From: Tetmemena sp. SeJ-2015
Lineage: Eukaryota > Ciliophora > Spirotrichea > Sporadotrichida > Oxytrichidae
DNA length: 64,000 nucleotides
Reading direction: 5' to 3'
Assembly: GCA_027382625.1 (NCBI GenBank)
Contig: JAJKFJ010021161.1
Location: 1-64,000, forward strand
Shown here: positions 1 to 9,805 of the stretch, piece by piece
Numbering within the stretch: the first letter of the stretch is position 1
Layout: the number at the start of each line of letters is the position of its first letter
Notes under the pieces: generated by a model
Databases searched by the model: none
The model's input: the letters and a program-made list of their open reading frames with translations, nothing else
What the model was told of the DNA's origin: nothing
Position numbers and translations under genes: made by a program

Positions 1-368
1 TATGATAAATTTTAAGTATATAATTTTTAATTTGGTTTTTGGGTTGTTTTTTCAAGTGAGGAATTCTATCGCTTTTTAACCCAGAGGCACTCTTTCACAA
101 AAACCTTTGGGGAAATATCACTACTCAGCATGCTAAAATTTATACATCTTTTTGGCAGACAAAAATCATATGAGCGCATAATGCATGGGGCACATTGAAA
201 TACAAGTGCAAGCTTATGTATGGTGGAAAAAATCCTATCGACTTTTGGGTTTTCTTTTTTCCGATATGCAAAAGTGCGCAATAGATATTCGGAGAGCGTT
301 TCACGGTGTTTCTCCCCAAAAACTTTCAATTTCGCTATCAATGGAAAATGGCCCCCATCACTTCCCAT
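1..368 (-). CDS. Unknown ORF, runs off the left edge
   Basis: On the minus strand an ORF starts at the ATG ending at 368, just after an in-frame TGA, and stays open to the window edge when TAG/TAA are read as Gln. The region is visibly richer in G+C than the following 1.5 kb. The product is basic, with several cysteines (motif QCAPCIMRSYDFCLPKRC), and has no family I recognise. It could be the N-terminal MDS of a gene lying to the left, or a fragment of a germline element. Confidence 0.3.
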
Positions 369-429
369 TTCAAGTTGTAATCATCATTTCTACTTAGAGC
401 TTATAGAGAAAAGTGAGTAGATAGAGTAA

Positions 430-1915
430 ATACACAGTTATAAAGAGTACATCTTGCTAGCCTTCACTCTCTATCGCAGTTGAAGTTTCGATGCGCGCTC
501 TCAATGCAATTCAGTATTCCCGGGCGTGAGACGGGGGGAGAGACTAGCTTATTGCTTCTGTAGTGAAAATATGTATTGAGCCTCTACGATTCCTTCATCG
601 ACCCATGCTAATAAACCTTAGATGACTCTAAGTAGATGCTACCCTTAGAGTTATATTTTTCCTCGAAAATTTTTTAAATATTAATATGTTCTATAATAGA
701 ATTTGTTAGTCATAATTTATGAATAATTTTGAATGACTTTGAGTTTAATTTTTTCTTTAAGTTTGTAGAAGTTTTCTTTTATTGTTTCCAAATTAACTTA
801 AATCCTGAAAACAAACTGCTTAGGTATTTAATTTTTAAATTCCCAATATGAGAAAAATGACCTTAATTACATTGACTTTTTAACTGTGTACTATAGGTCT
901 GCATTAAAAATAGCCTTGGTTTTTGAATAGTTAATCTGGGGAAATCGAACTTTAAACTTTTATTTATCTTTCATTATGAAGAAGTCTTTCTTCTACACAA
1001 ATAAAAACCAAATAATTTGTCAGGTCTCTTGCTAACATTATCTTTTTTAAATTCTTTCAAAAATTGTTGCGTAATCTTTAAAATGAGAAATACTCACTCA
1101 CTTTTATCTGAAATTTTTTTTTAATTTTACGTATTGTGAAGAGTTCTCAAGAAAAAAGGTAAATTATAGCTTTTCTTCCATTATAAATTTTAATTTATAA
1201 TTAATAAAGTTTCATCCTCTTTTCTCTAATTACTAATGGAGCATCAAAAGCGAACACGAAGAATAGACAAGTTTCTCCTTCATCTAATTGGCAAGTTAAA
1301 TTATAAACTAAATAAAATGCAAGCAATAGTTAGAAATGAGCAATATATATTATTATCCTCAGTTCTTATTCTAAAGTTGCCACCATATAATAAATGAAAT
1401 TTTTTACTATTAAAGATTTTATTTTTTTATCATTTCAATTTCTAGTTTTATATGTTTGAATGCATCTATTGCTATTACTTCGTCTGGATTTAAAATCTTA
1501 ATTTAAAAATTAGGTAAATAGATAATTAAAGTATTTTTTTATTTTTAGAATAAAGGGCTTAAGGTAGTTTCTGAGAAGAGTAAAAAACTATTTAATTTAT
1601 ATCATTTTTTTCTTCTTCAGTTTAATTTAAGATCTTAATTAAAAACTGATTTATTTAAATCAACTAAAGTTAAATTGATTTTTATTCTTTAAGCTTTTCT
1701 CATTTTTAATTCCTTCTATTTCATATCCTCATTATTAACCTTATTTTTGTATTTTCTGGCTAGATATTTATGTAAATTATTAAAAAGTTAAAGTATTAGC
1801 ATAATAAATCATTTAATCAACTAATTTAATAGGATTTATGCATATATTAGGTTTTATTATGAGCAAAGAATTCTATTTTAACTGGCATAGCAACAGTTTT
1901 ATGTAATCCTTATGG
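430..1915. other. AT-rich non-coding stretch
   Basis: From 430 to about 600 there is a short G+C-richer patch with no convincing frame. From 620 to 1915 the DNA is very AT-rich, with many homopolymer runs and TGA codons in all frames. I see no gene, repeat or RNA gene here. It is consistent with germline-limited intergenic DNA. Confidence 0.5.
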
Positions 1916-2180
1916 TCAATTGTCAGCTTAAATATCTTTAGGAGTAACTCTCATTTTTTCTTTAGAGATTCTGGGAAAAAGAATCTCTGGAACCATTCCA
2001 CTAAAGTCAACAGTGTCCTCCATCTTGTCACACTCATTTAATCTACTCGCAAAAGACTCCTATTAATCTCCAGAATCATTCATCCAGGATTACATCCTCA
2101 GGGTAAACTTTTTAAAATCGGTCTTATCGTACAAAGGAATTATTGATTGCTCCTCAAAATCTTGGGTGGGGGATTAAATT
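1916..2180 (-). CDS. Coding island, 3' end of an unknown gene
   Basis: Minus-strand frame of about 85 codons with protein-like composition, ending at TGA 1916-1918. It contains DKTDFKKFTLRMQSWMNDSG and PEILFPRISKEKMRV. Glutamines are encoded by TAA and TAG in the normal ciliate mix. Just upstream (2181-2260) the frame dissolves into AT-rich sequence preceded by TTGCAG, so an intron or IES is likely there. I do not recognise the protein. It may be the last MDS of the islands at 2.2-2.9 kb. Confidence 0.4.
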
Positions 2181-2189
2181 TAAATATTT

Positions 2190-2880
2190 CTGCAATCAAA
2201 TAAAAACCGCCTTAGCTCTATATATTTATAAGGGAGAGCAATTTAATTATCGACTTTTTATTAATGCGAAATAAAATATTATATCATACTAAAATTAAAT
2301 GAAAATAGGAATTAAAATTTATAAAATTGTTGTTGGCAATAAAATTCCAGCCTCATAGTTCAAAATTTAGCCTTAAAATTCCATAGTTTAAAGTTGAGTT
2401 TATCTTAGATATTGATGCTGCAATCTCTGAACAAAAAAGATAGCCAACTCATAAATTTATGCCTTTAGTAACTCTATAATAGAATCGATAAAGTCAATAG
2501 GATGAAGGTCTCTTAAAATTTAATACTCTATCGTAAATATTAAAATTAACCAAGAAAAACTTACTCCAACTACCACAAATTATAAATTTTGTAAATCTAC
2601 TTATAAATTTAATTCCCTTTTTAAGTAAATTCTCAACTATTATTGGAGCCATTATTTATCTTCAGTATTTCAATAGGTTAAATCACCTTCCTTATCCTTA
2701 TTTAAATGGTTTTAAAAAGTTTTCTATAGCCTTCTCCTAGATCTGTTGTAAATGTCTACCAGTCAACTCTATTAAAATACAAATAAGTTTCATTGTGGTT
2801 TCATTTCAACTCTTGATCATCAGGAAAAACCTGCTCCAACATTTGGAAAAAGGAATCGCACATCTCTTAGATAAAAGATA
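2190..2880 (-). CDS. Further coding islands upstream of the 1916 exon
   Basis: Three minus-strand islands are visible. The first, around 2870-2680, reads MCDSFFQMLEQVFPDDQELK, then one TGA, then FNRVDWQTFTTDLGEGYRKL in the same frame. The second, around 2655-2500, begins MAPIIVENLLKKGIKF and resembles the family protein at 58.6 kb (IIAENLIKKRIKL). The third is a 125-codon open stretch down to about 2200. Order and joining could not be resolved. The single TGA may sit in a small IES, or the locus may be a decayed copy. Confidence 0.3.
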
Positions 2881-3059
2881 ATTTTTTATTTAAAAAAAAG
2901 AGCCTTGAAAAATAAAATTTATCACGTTTAATTAAGTTTTATAGTAGATCTAATGCCTTCTTAAAGAAATTTTACATTTAATTTTACTTGATAGAATAAA
3001 AATTTTAATAAAACATGAATAAAATGAAATTAAGAGGGAGGCTTCTCCTTGAAAGTAAT

Positions 3060-3270
3060 ATTTTATAATGAATTACGGACGAGAAATCCATATCAATGGT
3101 TATTTTTATATAATAAATATAATTCTTATGGCAAAATAGGTCGATTCAAACATCTAGGATATAAAATTGTAGCTCTAAGCCAGTCTGTTCGAGGTGAGAT
3201 AACACAAATTAATCTATAATTTCAAACTATTTTGCTTTTCCCAAATAAACTTCAAATACATTCTTAAAAT
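3060..3270 (+). repeat. Left arm of a 211-bp inverted repeat
   Basis: This 211-bp segment is the reverse complement of 3384-3594, with only about four mismatches by eye. Repeat units begin with ATTTTATAATGAATTACGG and end at ATTCTTAAAAT. The spacer is 113 bp. Read on the plus strand, the arm has an open frame containing NPYQWLFLYNK and SYGKIGRFKHLGYKIVALSQ, so the repeated unit looks like protein-coding DNA rather than simple AT-rich sequence. Confidence 0.9.
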
Positions 3271-3383
3271 ATTTCTTAAATATAATATATTTAAGAATTT
3301 AGGCGAAATGTTTATTGCATGAAAATTGCAGCATTTAATCCAGTCATGAGTATTTAAATTTGGTTAATTAAAAACATGACAAA

Positions 3384-3594
3384 ATTTTAAGAATGTAGTT
3401 GAAGTTTATTTGGGAAAAGCAAAATAGTTTGAAATTATAGATTAATTTGTGTTATCTCACCTGGAACAGACTGGCTTAGAGCTACAATTTTATATCCTAG
3501 ATGTTTTAATCGACCTATTTTGCCATAAGAATTAGATTTATTATATAAAAATAACCATTGATATGGATTTCTCGTCCGTAATTCATTATAAAAT
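3384..3594 (-). repeat. Right arm of the 211-bp inverted repeat
   Basis: Mirror copy of 3060-3270. On the minus strand it encodes the same peptide with two or three substitutions (NKSNSYGKIGRLKHLGYKI). It lies downstream of a separate minus-strand coding island at 3645-3890, so this arm could be the original and the left arm the inverted duplicate. Equal arm lengths with sharp ends on both sides suggest a single recent event. Confidence 0.9.
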
Positions 3595-3644
3595 TTTACT
3601 GTCCAGAAAAAGCATCCAAAAATATAAAAATAACCTCCACTTAA

Positions 3645-3890
3645 TCATATTTAGTTATGAGTTCTCAAATGTAATTTATACTGGTTAAAATCTATGAGTA
3701 TTTTTATTTTGCCCTTTTTGAGAATTAAGTTTTGACACCTAATGTCTATAACAGGTTCAGGAAATTTCATAGGCAGCTGGTTGATGTAAAATTCAATGAG
3801 GTCAGATAGTATTTTGGTGGGCCGAGTCCTATTTTCCCATCTTTGAATTTCAAATCTTTCTTGATCAATGACTTAAATAAAACTTTCCAT
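3645..3890 (-). CDS. Coding island, unknown protein
   Basis: An 81-codon minus-strand ORF from ATG 3888-3890 to TGA 3645-3647, beginning MESFIQVIDQERFEIQRWEN and containing DLIEFYINQLPMKFPEPVID. The composition is clearly protein-like and differs from the flanking AT-rich DNA. No family is recognised. It may join in sense to the right arm of the inverted repeat just downstream, in which case the TGA would lie inside an IES. Confidence 0.4.
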
Positions 3891-4034
3891 ATCTTAATTA
3901 ATTATATAATAATTGTTGCTAGCCTTAATATATAGAAAAAATGTTGCAACTTTAAATTAATTCGATATTCCTTAATTCTTCCCTTCTGATTGACTTAATC
4001 TGCACAAAAAATAAGTTCCAATCTAATATTTAAA

Positions 4035-4545
4035 GATGAGTAGTTCCTAGATTGTTAATAAGAAAAAGAGTAATTTTATTGAATGAAAGTCTCCATTATT
4101 GTTAGAAATTTAATTAAAATCAGTGATGTGTTAAAATAATAAATGGGAGTTGCAAATTCGTGGCATTTGAAATTGCAGATACACCCCTGAGGTGCAGCTT
4201 GTTTCTATAGCTTATTTAAAATTATTGTGAGTTTATTCTTTAATCAACTCCATTGTACCTCTCAGCAGTGAGATATGATTCGCCCAAATTCAATTTAATT
4301 TTCCATTTAAATTATTATAAACTTGTGTCGCTTATAACTCTTTACTGAGCCCACCCACACAAAAGTTACAAGGATTTAAAGGTGCTAGAATTTAATGCTA
4401 TATCAAATGGTCTAATAATGATTTAAATATAATTCACTTCAACTGTCACTGATTTGTTCCATTTTAATTTAATATAAAATTTAAGTCTCTTTTTTTTATT
4501 AAATTCGCAGCTATTATAATTTCAGGAGTTTTTAGCACCTAACCA
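4035..4545 (-). pseudogene. Diverged copy A of the 58.6-kb family gene
   Basis: This stretch aligns over roughly 450-500 bp with the reverse complement of 58640-59110, at about 75-80% identity by eye. Blocks such as AAACTTGTGTCGCTTATAAC, AAGTTACAAGGAT and ACTTCAACTGTCACTGA are identical. Peptides are conserved with copy B (KWNKSVTVEV, IIIRPFD, RVISDTSL), which suggests a coding family. The frame here is broken by small indels, so this copy is probably decayed unless IESs account for the breaks. Confidence 0.65.
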
Positions 4546-4622
4546 GATATAAAAATAGAATTGCATCATAGGAGAGTAATTTACTGACAAGAAAACATAA
4601 GAAATAAAAGCAGTTAATTATC

Positions 4623-5636
4623 ATGCAAAAGGAATTTATTAATGGATATAATTTAACATTTTACCCGAAGAAAGTTTTTTCAATTTTCTGATACTTCTTT
4701 TGCTAAAGAAGATGACTTAAGTAAAATAAATGAATTAAAGATACTCATTGAATATAAGAAAATGCTTAATCAAGCATCTAATCCTCGAGAAGGTAAGATA
4801 AGTACAAGGCAATATTTTATGGTTTTATAATTAAGAATTATTTCTATTCACTTTCATACTTTATTTCTATTCCTTTCATACTAATTTTTAAAGGTTTCTT
4901 TTCTGATATTTTAAAATCATTTCCTCTTTATTCTGATTTTTAATTTCAATCGCAAGGTGGCAAAGAATAGGAATATATAATTTCTTTGTGTGCTTTTCAA
5001 AAGTTTGAACTTATACTCTCTCTAATTTTATATAAATCCTTCATTATTCATTCTAAGAATAAAAATTGGAAAACAGATTTAAACTACAAAACTTAAAATT
5101 AGCATAAAACCAATTATTTAGTGACAAAAAGATTTAATAGAAGTGATGATGAATGAAAATAACTCAATCAAATTAACTTAAAATGTTAAAGAAATAGAAT
5201 ATCTATAGAATGAAATGTCTTTATTCAGGAAAAAAACTTATCGCTGTATAAAAAAGCAATGAATATTATCTAAAAGATATTGTTGAGCTCATTCATAAAT
5301 TTAATTAGAATAGAGGAGTTGAAATTAATAAACTTATCTTCTAGGTCGTAATCTCACTAATATCAACACCTCAGAAACGAGCATTACCTCTCACATTATG
5401 AAGTTGTTGACTTATATAACTAACTATATTAACAATCATGTCCTTTACTCCTATAATTTTTTCCAGCCTACACTCTATAACCTAGAGATTCATTCAGCAC
5501 TTATAAGTATATTAATAATTTCTTAAGATTTCTATCAATTCAGTTAGAAATTTTATTCCAGAAAAGTAAAAGTTAAATATGTATTTTTATTCTTCACATA
5601 GAGAATACCATTCTAAACACTACATTAAGTATAATG
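4623..5636 (+). CDS. Unknown small gene, convergent with DnaJ
   Basis: Starts at ATG 4623 (MQKEFINGYNLTFYPKKVF) and, after removal of a 7-bp segment at 4677-4683, continues SDTSFAKEDDLSKINELKIL and KMLNQASNPRE. It then meets a canonical intron donor (GAAG|GTAAGAT, near 4794). Later open blocks (YLKDIVELIHKFNQNRGVEI near 5260-5330, and a block from 5340 to the TGA at 5634-5636) are probably later exons, with unresolved junctions. No family is recognised. The 3' end overlaps the 3' end of the DnaJ gene on the other strand by about 40 bp. Confidence 0.45.
4677..4683 (+). other. Ultra-short IES candidate, pointer TTTTC, 7 bp
   Basis: TTTTC occurs at 4677-4681 and 4684-4688. Deleting 7 bp turns a stop in the unknown gene into KKVF-SDTSFAKEDD with a long open frame after it. 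Confidence 0.55.
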
Positions 5637-6952
5637 ACAATAGACTATTCTTACTCTCTTTTTGCTCCTGGGAAAGTTTTTCAGGAAGATCAACTTAGTA
5701 TGTAACTATCAGGTCACCTTTGTCAGTTGGGTACTCGTAGACAGGCATTCCCTCGCCCCTTATCTTTTCAATTTCCCCTGGCTTGGTGATTTTCGTCCTG
5801 CTAAGCTTGATAATTCTGCCATCAAGATGGGTGAGTTCTTTCTCGAAGCCTAGCAGTGCCTATCTGAGAGTGATCCTAACAGTTGTCTTAAGATCGTTGT
5901 TAGAGCGTTCAAAGGTCTTGTGAGCAAGAGTTTGAATCTTGAAAGTAAGCTCTCCTGCTCTTACGTTCACATATTCGTCAGCACTATCTCTGAATTTCTA
6001 AGAAGTATCGTTAAGTAATTTGAAATGGTTACAAATTCATGCCCGTCGGGGATACCTCTCTCGATGTACAAGTTAAGTTCATCTAAACTCCTGGTCTATT
6101 TGTCTCCATGGCACACATGGCACTTTGACTTCACTTTCTTGCCTTCTCCATTGCATGATGGACAAGTTCTCTAGAACTGCTGCATGAAACCGGGTCCTAG
6201 CCTCTTAGTCTCAGTGATTTGTCCATTTCCATTGCACTGTTAGCAAACTTAAACATCGTCAGGGTTGTCTGCTCCCGAACCTCTACAATGAGGACACAAA
6301 ATCATCCTGTTGTAAGTCACCTATTTCAAATTTTAAACGCACTTAAACTATTTACAGGCACTTCTTTTCCATTATAAATGTCTTCAAGAGAGACTCTAAC
6401 TTTAAGCCTGGCTGAGGGACCTGTTTATTCCTGTTGCTATCTTCTTCCTCCACCCCTATAATTGCACACGTGTGATTATCAAATTAGCTATTCTAGAATA
6501 ATCGCTTCAAATTGTGGACTCTTCACTTACATCATATCTCCAAATATATCTCCGAACATCCCTCCAAATGGATCCATAGGATTCCCGTGCTGCTCTGGCT
6601 AATTAACGCACTCCTCACCACAGCTGTCATACTTTCTGCGCTTGTCTGGTTCAGAAAGCACTTCATAAGCTAAAATAAACTTTAGATCACTCTATTATCT
6701 AGACGCCCTATTTTCACTTTTATGCTTTGACTTACCAGCTGCTATATCTTAGAACTTATTCTTGGCTGTCTCATCATCTGGGTTCTTATCAGGGTGATAC
6801 TGCAATGACATCTTTCTGTAGGCTTTCTTGATGTCAGAGGGACTTGCATTTCTCTTGATCTGCAGGATGTCATAGAAGTCTCTGCCTGCCATTGCAACAG
6901 CAGATAGCAAAGCTAGGGTCACTAATTTAAACACAGTGCCAAACCTTCCCAT
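5594..6952 (-). CDS. ER-type DnaJ (HSP40) co-chaperone
   Basis: Co-chaperone of the Scj1/ERdj3 kind that should stimulate the ATPase of an ER Hsp70. The start at 6952 gives a hydrophobic signal peptide ([11 protein letters not shown]) directly before the J domain; a start 30 bp upstream would spoil it. The J domain has HPDKN. Next come a Gly/Phe-rich part ([15 protein letters not shown]), a four-repeat zinc-binding domain ([30 protein letters not shown]) and the C-terminal substrate-binding domain. GT-AG introns restore the frame, for example within DIAA-AYEVLS at about 6665-6734, in the zinc region, and at the 3' end (QKE-MFRMVFSM, then TGA). No IES is needed. Length is about 360 residues, normal for the family. 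Confidence 0.9.
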
Positions 6953-7121
6953 ATTTATAAATTCAATAAGTGAATAATACACTCAAATTATTTCAGCTTA
7001 ATCACTCACTATGTTAGCATGTATAAGTGTAAGTAGTGTGGATAGTGATTTGCGAAAAAAGAGAGGAAGAAGAAAGTGCAAATGCTTGATAACTGGCGGT
7101 TAAGTCTTAAATTAAAATTTA

Positions 7122-9520
7122 ATGAAACAGCAATCGCCATCATTGAAAAACTACCTCTCTAAGGATAGAGGAAACTCTAAGCCTCTCAGCTAAAGAGGCA
7201 TTTTGAAAAATCAGCTGCCTCCTTAAAGTAAGATAGGTGGTGTAAATGAGAATTCTTCCAAAGCACATACAAGGAAAGGAAGTGATGTGAAGCATAAAAT
7301 TGAAATGGTTGGTCCTTCTAAACTTATAAGCAAACTGAATATTGCGCCCAGTATCGCTCATCAGAGCGAAGTTTTACTATTGCAATCCTACATCAAGACT
7401 TCTTCAAATGCAATACCGCACAAAGGAATATAAGAATCAGACAAGCTTTAAACCGAACTCATTGAGTTAAAATGCTTAGGTGTATTTCTCAATATTTATA
7501 ATGAGCAGATCGATTTAAAAGTGAATCCTAGGTTGCTTCAGCCAGTGAAGACTACAATAAACTTGCCACCAGAACTCCACTTCACAAAGCATAAAAGAAA
7601 GAAGAGCGACAGCTCAATTGAATACTCTTAGAAGAATAAGTACCACCGAAGACAGTAAAGTTCTCAGTCTCAGAGTAAAAGCAGAAACGATTCTCAAAGC
7701 TAAAGTTTCTCCATGCAAAACAACTTTGCATCTACAACACAAGGGGAGTCTTACTATTCCAGAGAGAGGGGTTATCTAACCATCAGAAAAAATGAGCCAA
7801 TTAAGTCATTGAAGAAGCAAGCAAAAAAGCATCTGTAAACAGCTCAGTTTCAAAACTAAACCCTAGATGCCAGGAAAAACCTGAGCAGTTAAATGCTAGC
7901 AAGTAGTAGAAAGGAAAAGTTGATCAATCATACTGCAGATCAGAATAGTCTCGTTGATTGGAACATATCCAAGCAGGAGAGTGAAACTTGTCTTCCTCAA
8001 AAAGATCAAGAGACAATAAAATTTCTCACAAGCTTTCAATTTTTAGTATAAGAGATTCCTAAGGATTTTGCTTCTCCTAATTAGCCGTTTGCTAACCTTG
8101 CTAATCCTTCTATCTTACAGAACAGATTAGTTGGCTCTGGAAGTAGAACTGAGAGCGTAAGATACTTGAACTTTTAAGACTAAGACTATGATCAAGAGTT
8201 AGAGTCTCAATACCCAGACTTAGAGAAGTACTACATCGATCTCTCTAACTCTAATGAGAATTCCTCATCTCAGAGGAAGGTAGTTCAAACTTTAATCATA
8301 GAGCAATAAAACGATACGCTGAGTGGCTTCGACCCAGGTGATGTCTAAAATTTGAAAGCCCCAAACAATTCTCAACTAAACTACGGTGGACTTGGAGAGT
8401 AGCTTTGTCCAACGATTTCAGCTCTCAATTTTTCGACAATTGATTTTAGATCTGAATTCCAGCATCTTCAAACTTAGGAAGACCAAAGCCTGCTGAAAAG
8501 CAACTATAAGGCTAGTAAGATTATTTATTTAGAGGTAGATGAGGTTATCACAGTCCTCAGGGCATCTGTCAACTCTCATCTCCAAGATAAAGCAGCATAA
8601 TAGGAAGAATAGTTCACTAATTGATAAAGAACACAATACTCAAAGTCAACAGTTACTGTAGACTTCAAGCACAGTAAACTAAAACCTCGAATCTATAGAA
8701 AATAAGGAGATCGAGTAATGTACCACTGAACTAATAAGTCTCTCTGACTCATTTAACCAGAGACTCCAGCAATCTAAAATACAGCTACTAAAACAGAAGT
8801 CAGTTTAGAGGTTGGAAGCACTTAAGACTCAGATGAATAAAAATTTGGAGTAATAGAGGCAAAGTTCCAGAGAACGATTATGCAACACTACAACATACTC
8901 ACTGCTGGCTCAATCTTTCCTAATCTTAGATGTAATATTTATTTTCTTCCGAAAGACTCCAATTACTCCTTACAAAGCTTATGACAAAGAAAACGTAAAT
9001 AATTGGACTCAAGCTCATCAAGGCTATGGCTCTACTGCGCTTTCTAATGAGAAGAAACTCAGATCACCATTCCAAGAACTTGTAGTTTAAAAACAGGAGC
9101 GAACAGTGCAAACTAAGAGTAAAGAAAGATCACAGAGAATGAAGGAGAATACGTTCTAAACGAAGTTTAGTAATCCAACTCTGGTTGTTGAGTACAGAAC
9201 TAAAGTAGAAAATCAAAATTTATTAGAATTCAAGTAATCACTCTAAAAATAATAATTACAACTTAAGAAAAGAAATGGACTGCCTCTCTCTGTTTAATTT
9301 CTATTTTATACTGCAGGAGCAGTTCAATTCTAGAAAGGGGAAGAAGTTGTTAAGCCCAAGAGTTTTGAACAAGGAAGTCCGAGAGAAGGCGCAGAAATAT
9401 CGCGAACTAGAGAGGCACAATGGAAGTGATGAGGACACCATAGAGACTAGGGAGTCTAACTTTACTTCAAACGCAAGTAGGAAGCGATGGCTGGAGGATA
9501 ATTACGAATGGCTCCTTTGA
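7122..9520 (+). CDS. Unknown Ser/Gln-rich protein with coiled-coil tail
   Basis: From ATG 7122 the frame is open for about 490 codons, then broken at two places by IESs (8586-8622 and 9279-9309). After their removal it ends at TGA 9518-9520 with RKRWLEDNYEWLL. The product is about 770 residues, rich in Ser, Gln and Lys, with a predicted helical segment near residues 520-590 (SFNQRLQQSKIQLLKQKSV). A hydrophobic patch near 8920-8960 could be a short unspliced intron. No conserved domain is recognised. The gene diverges from the DnaJ gene. Confidence 0.75.
8586..8622 (+). other. IES, pointer GATAAAG, 37 bp
   Basis: GATAAAG at 8586 and 8623. The frame hits TGA inside; excision joins HLQDK-EHNTQSQQ in frame. 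Confidence 0.88.
9279..9309 (+). other. IES, pointer ACTGC, 31 bp
   Basis: ACTGC at 9279 and 9310. Excision shifts the frame to join KKRNGL-QEQFNSRK and reach the natural C-terminus. Confidence 0.88.
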
Positions 9521-9805
9521 CATCAGGAGGAAAGATAAGAAGATATTTGAAATCAAGATTTGAAAATACCACCACCCCCACTAAACAGAATCCATTTAAG
9601 TATAAATAGCTAATTTAAGTGTATATAAATAAGCAATTGCAGCAGCTTATCCTATAATTGTATTTAACTTATCATTAACAAGCATTCATCTGTAATATTC
9701 CCTCCACTGCTGTGGAGTTCATACTAGTTAATGAGTTTCTTAATTCTCACACACTCAATATTTGAATTTAAGAGTGTCCTCTCAAATTCCAAAGTCATTA
9801 AAGAT
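9521..9805. other. Intergenic between convergent genes
   Basis: AT-rich spacer between two convergent stops. No open frame or repeat is supported. It should hold both 3' UTRs and, if each gene is its own macronuclear chromosome, telomere addition sites. Confidence 0.4.

Noticed and set aside
1916..4545. A scrambled gene with permuted or inverted MDSs
   Set aside because: Coding islands and an inverted repeat exist, but I could not chain them through matching pointers, so scrambling is not supported.
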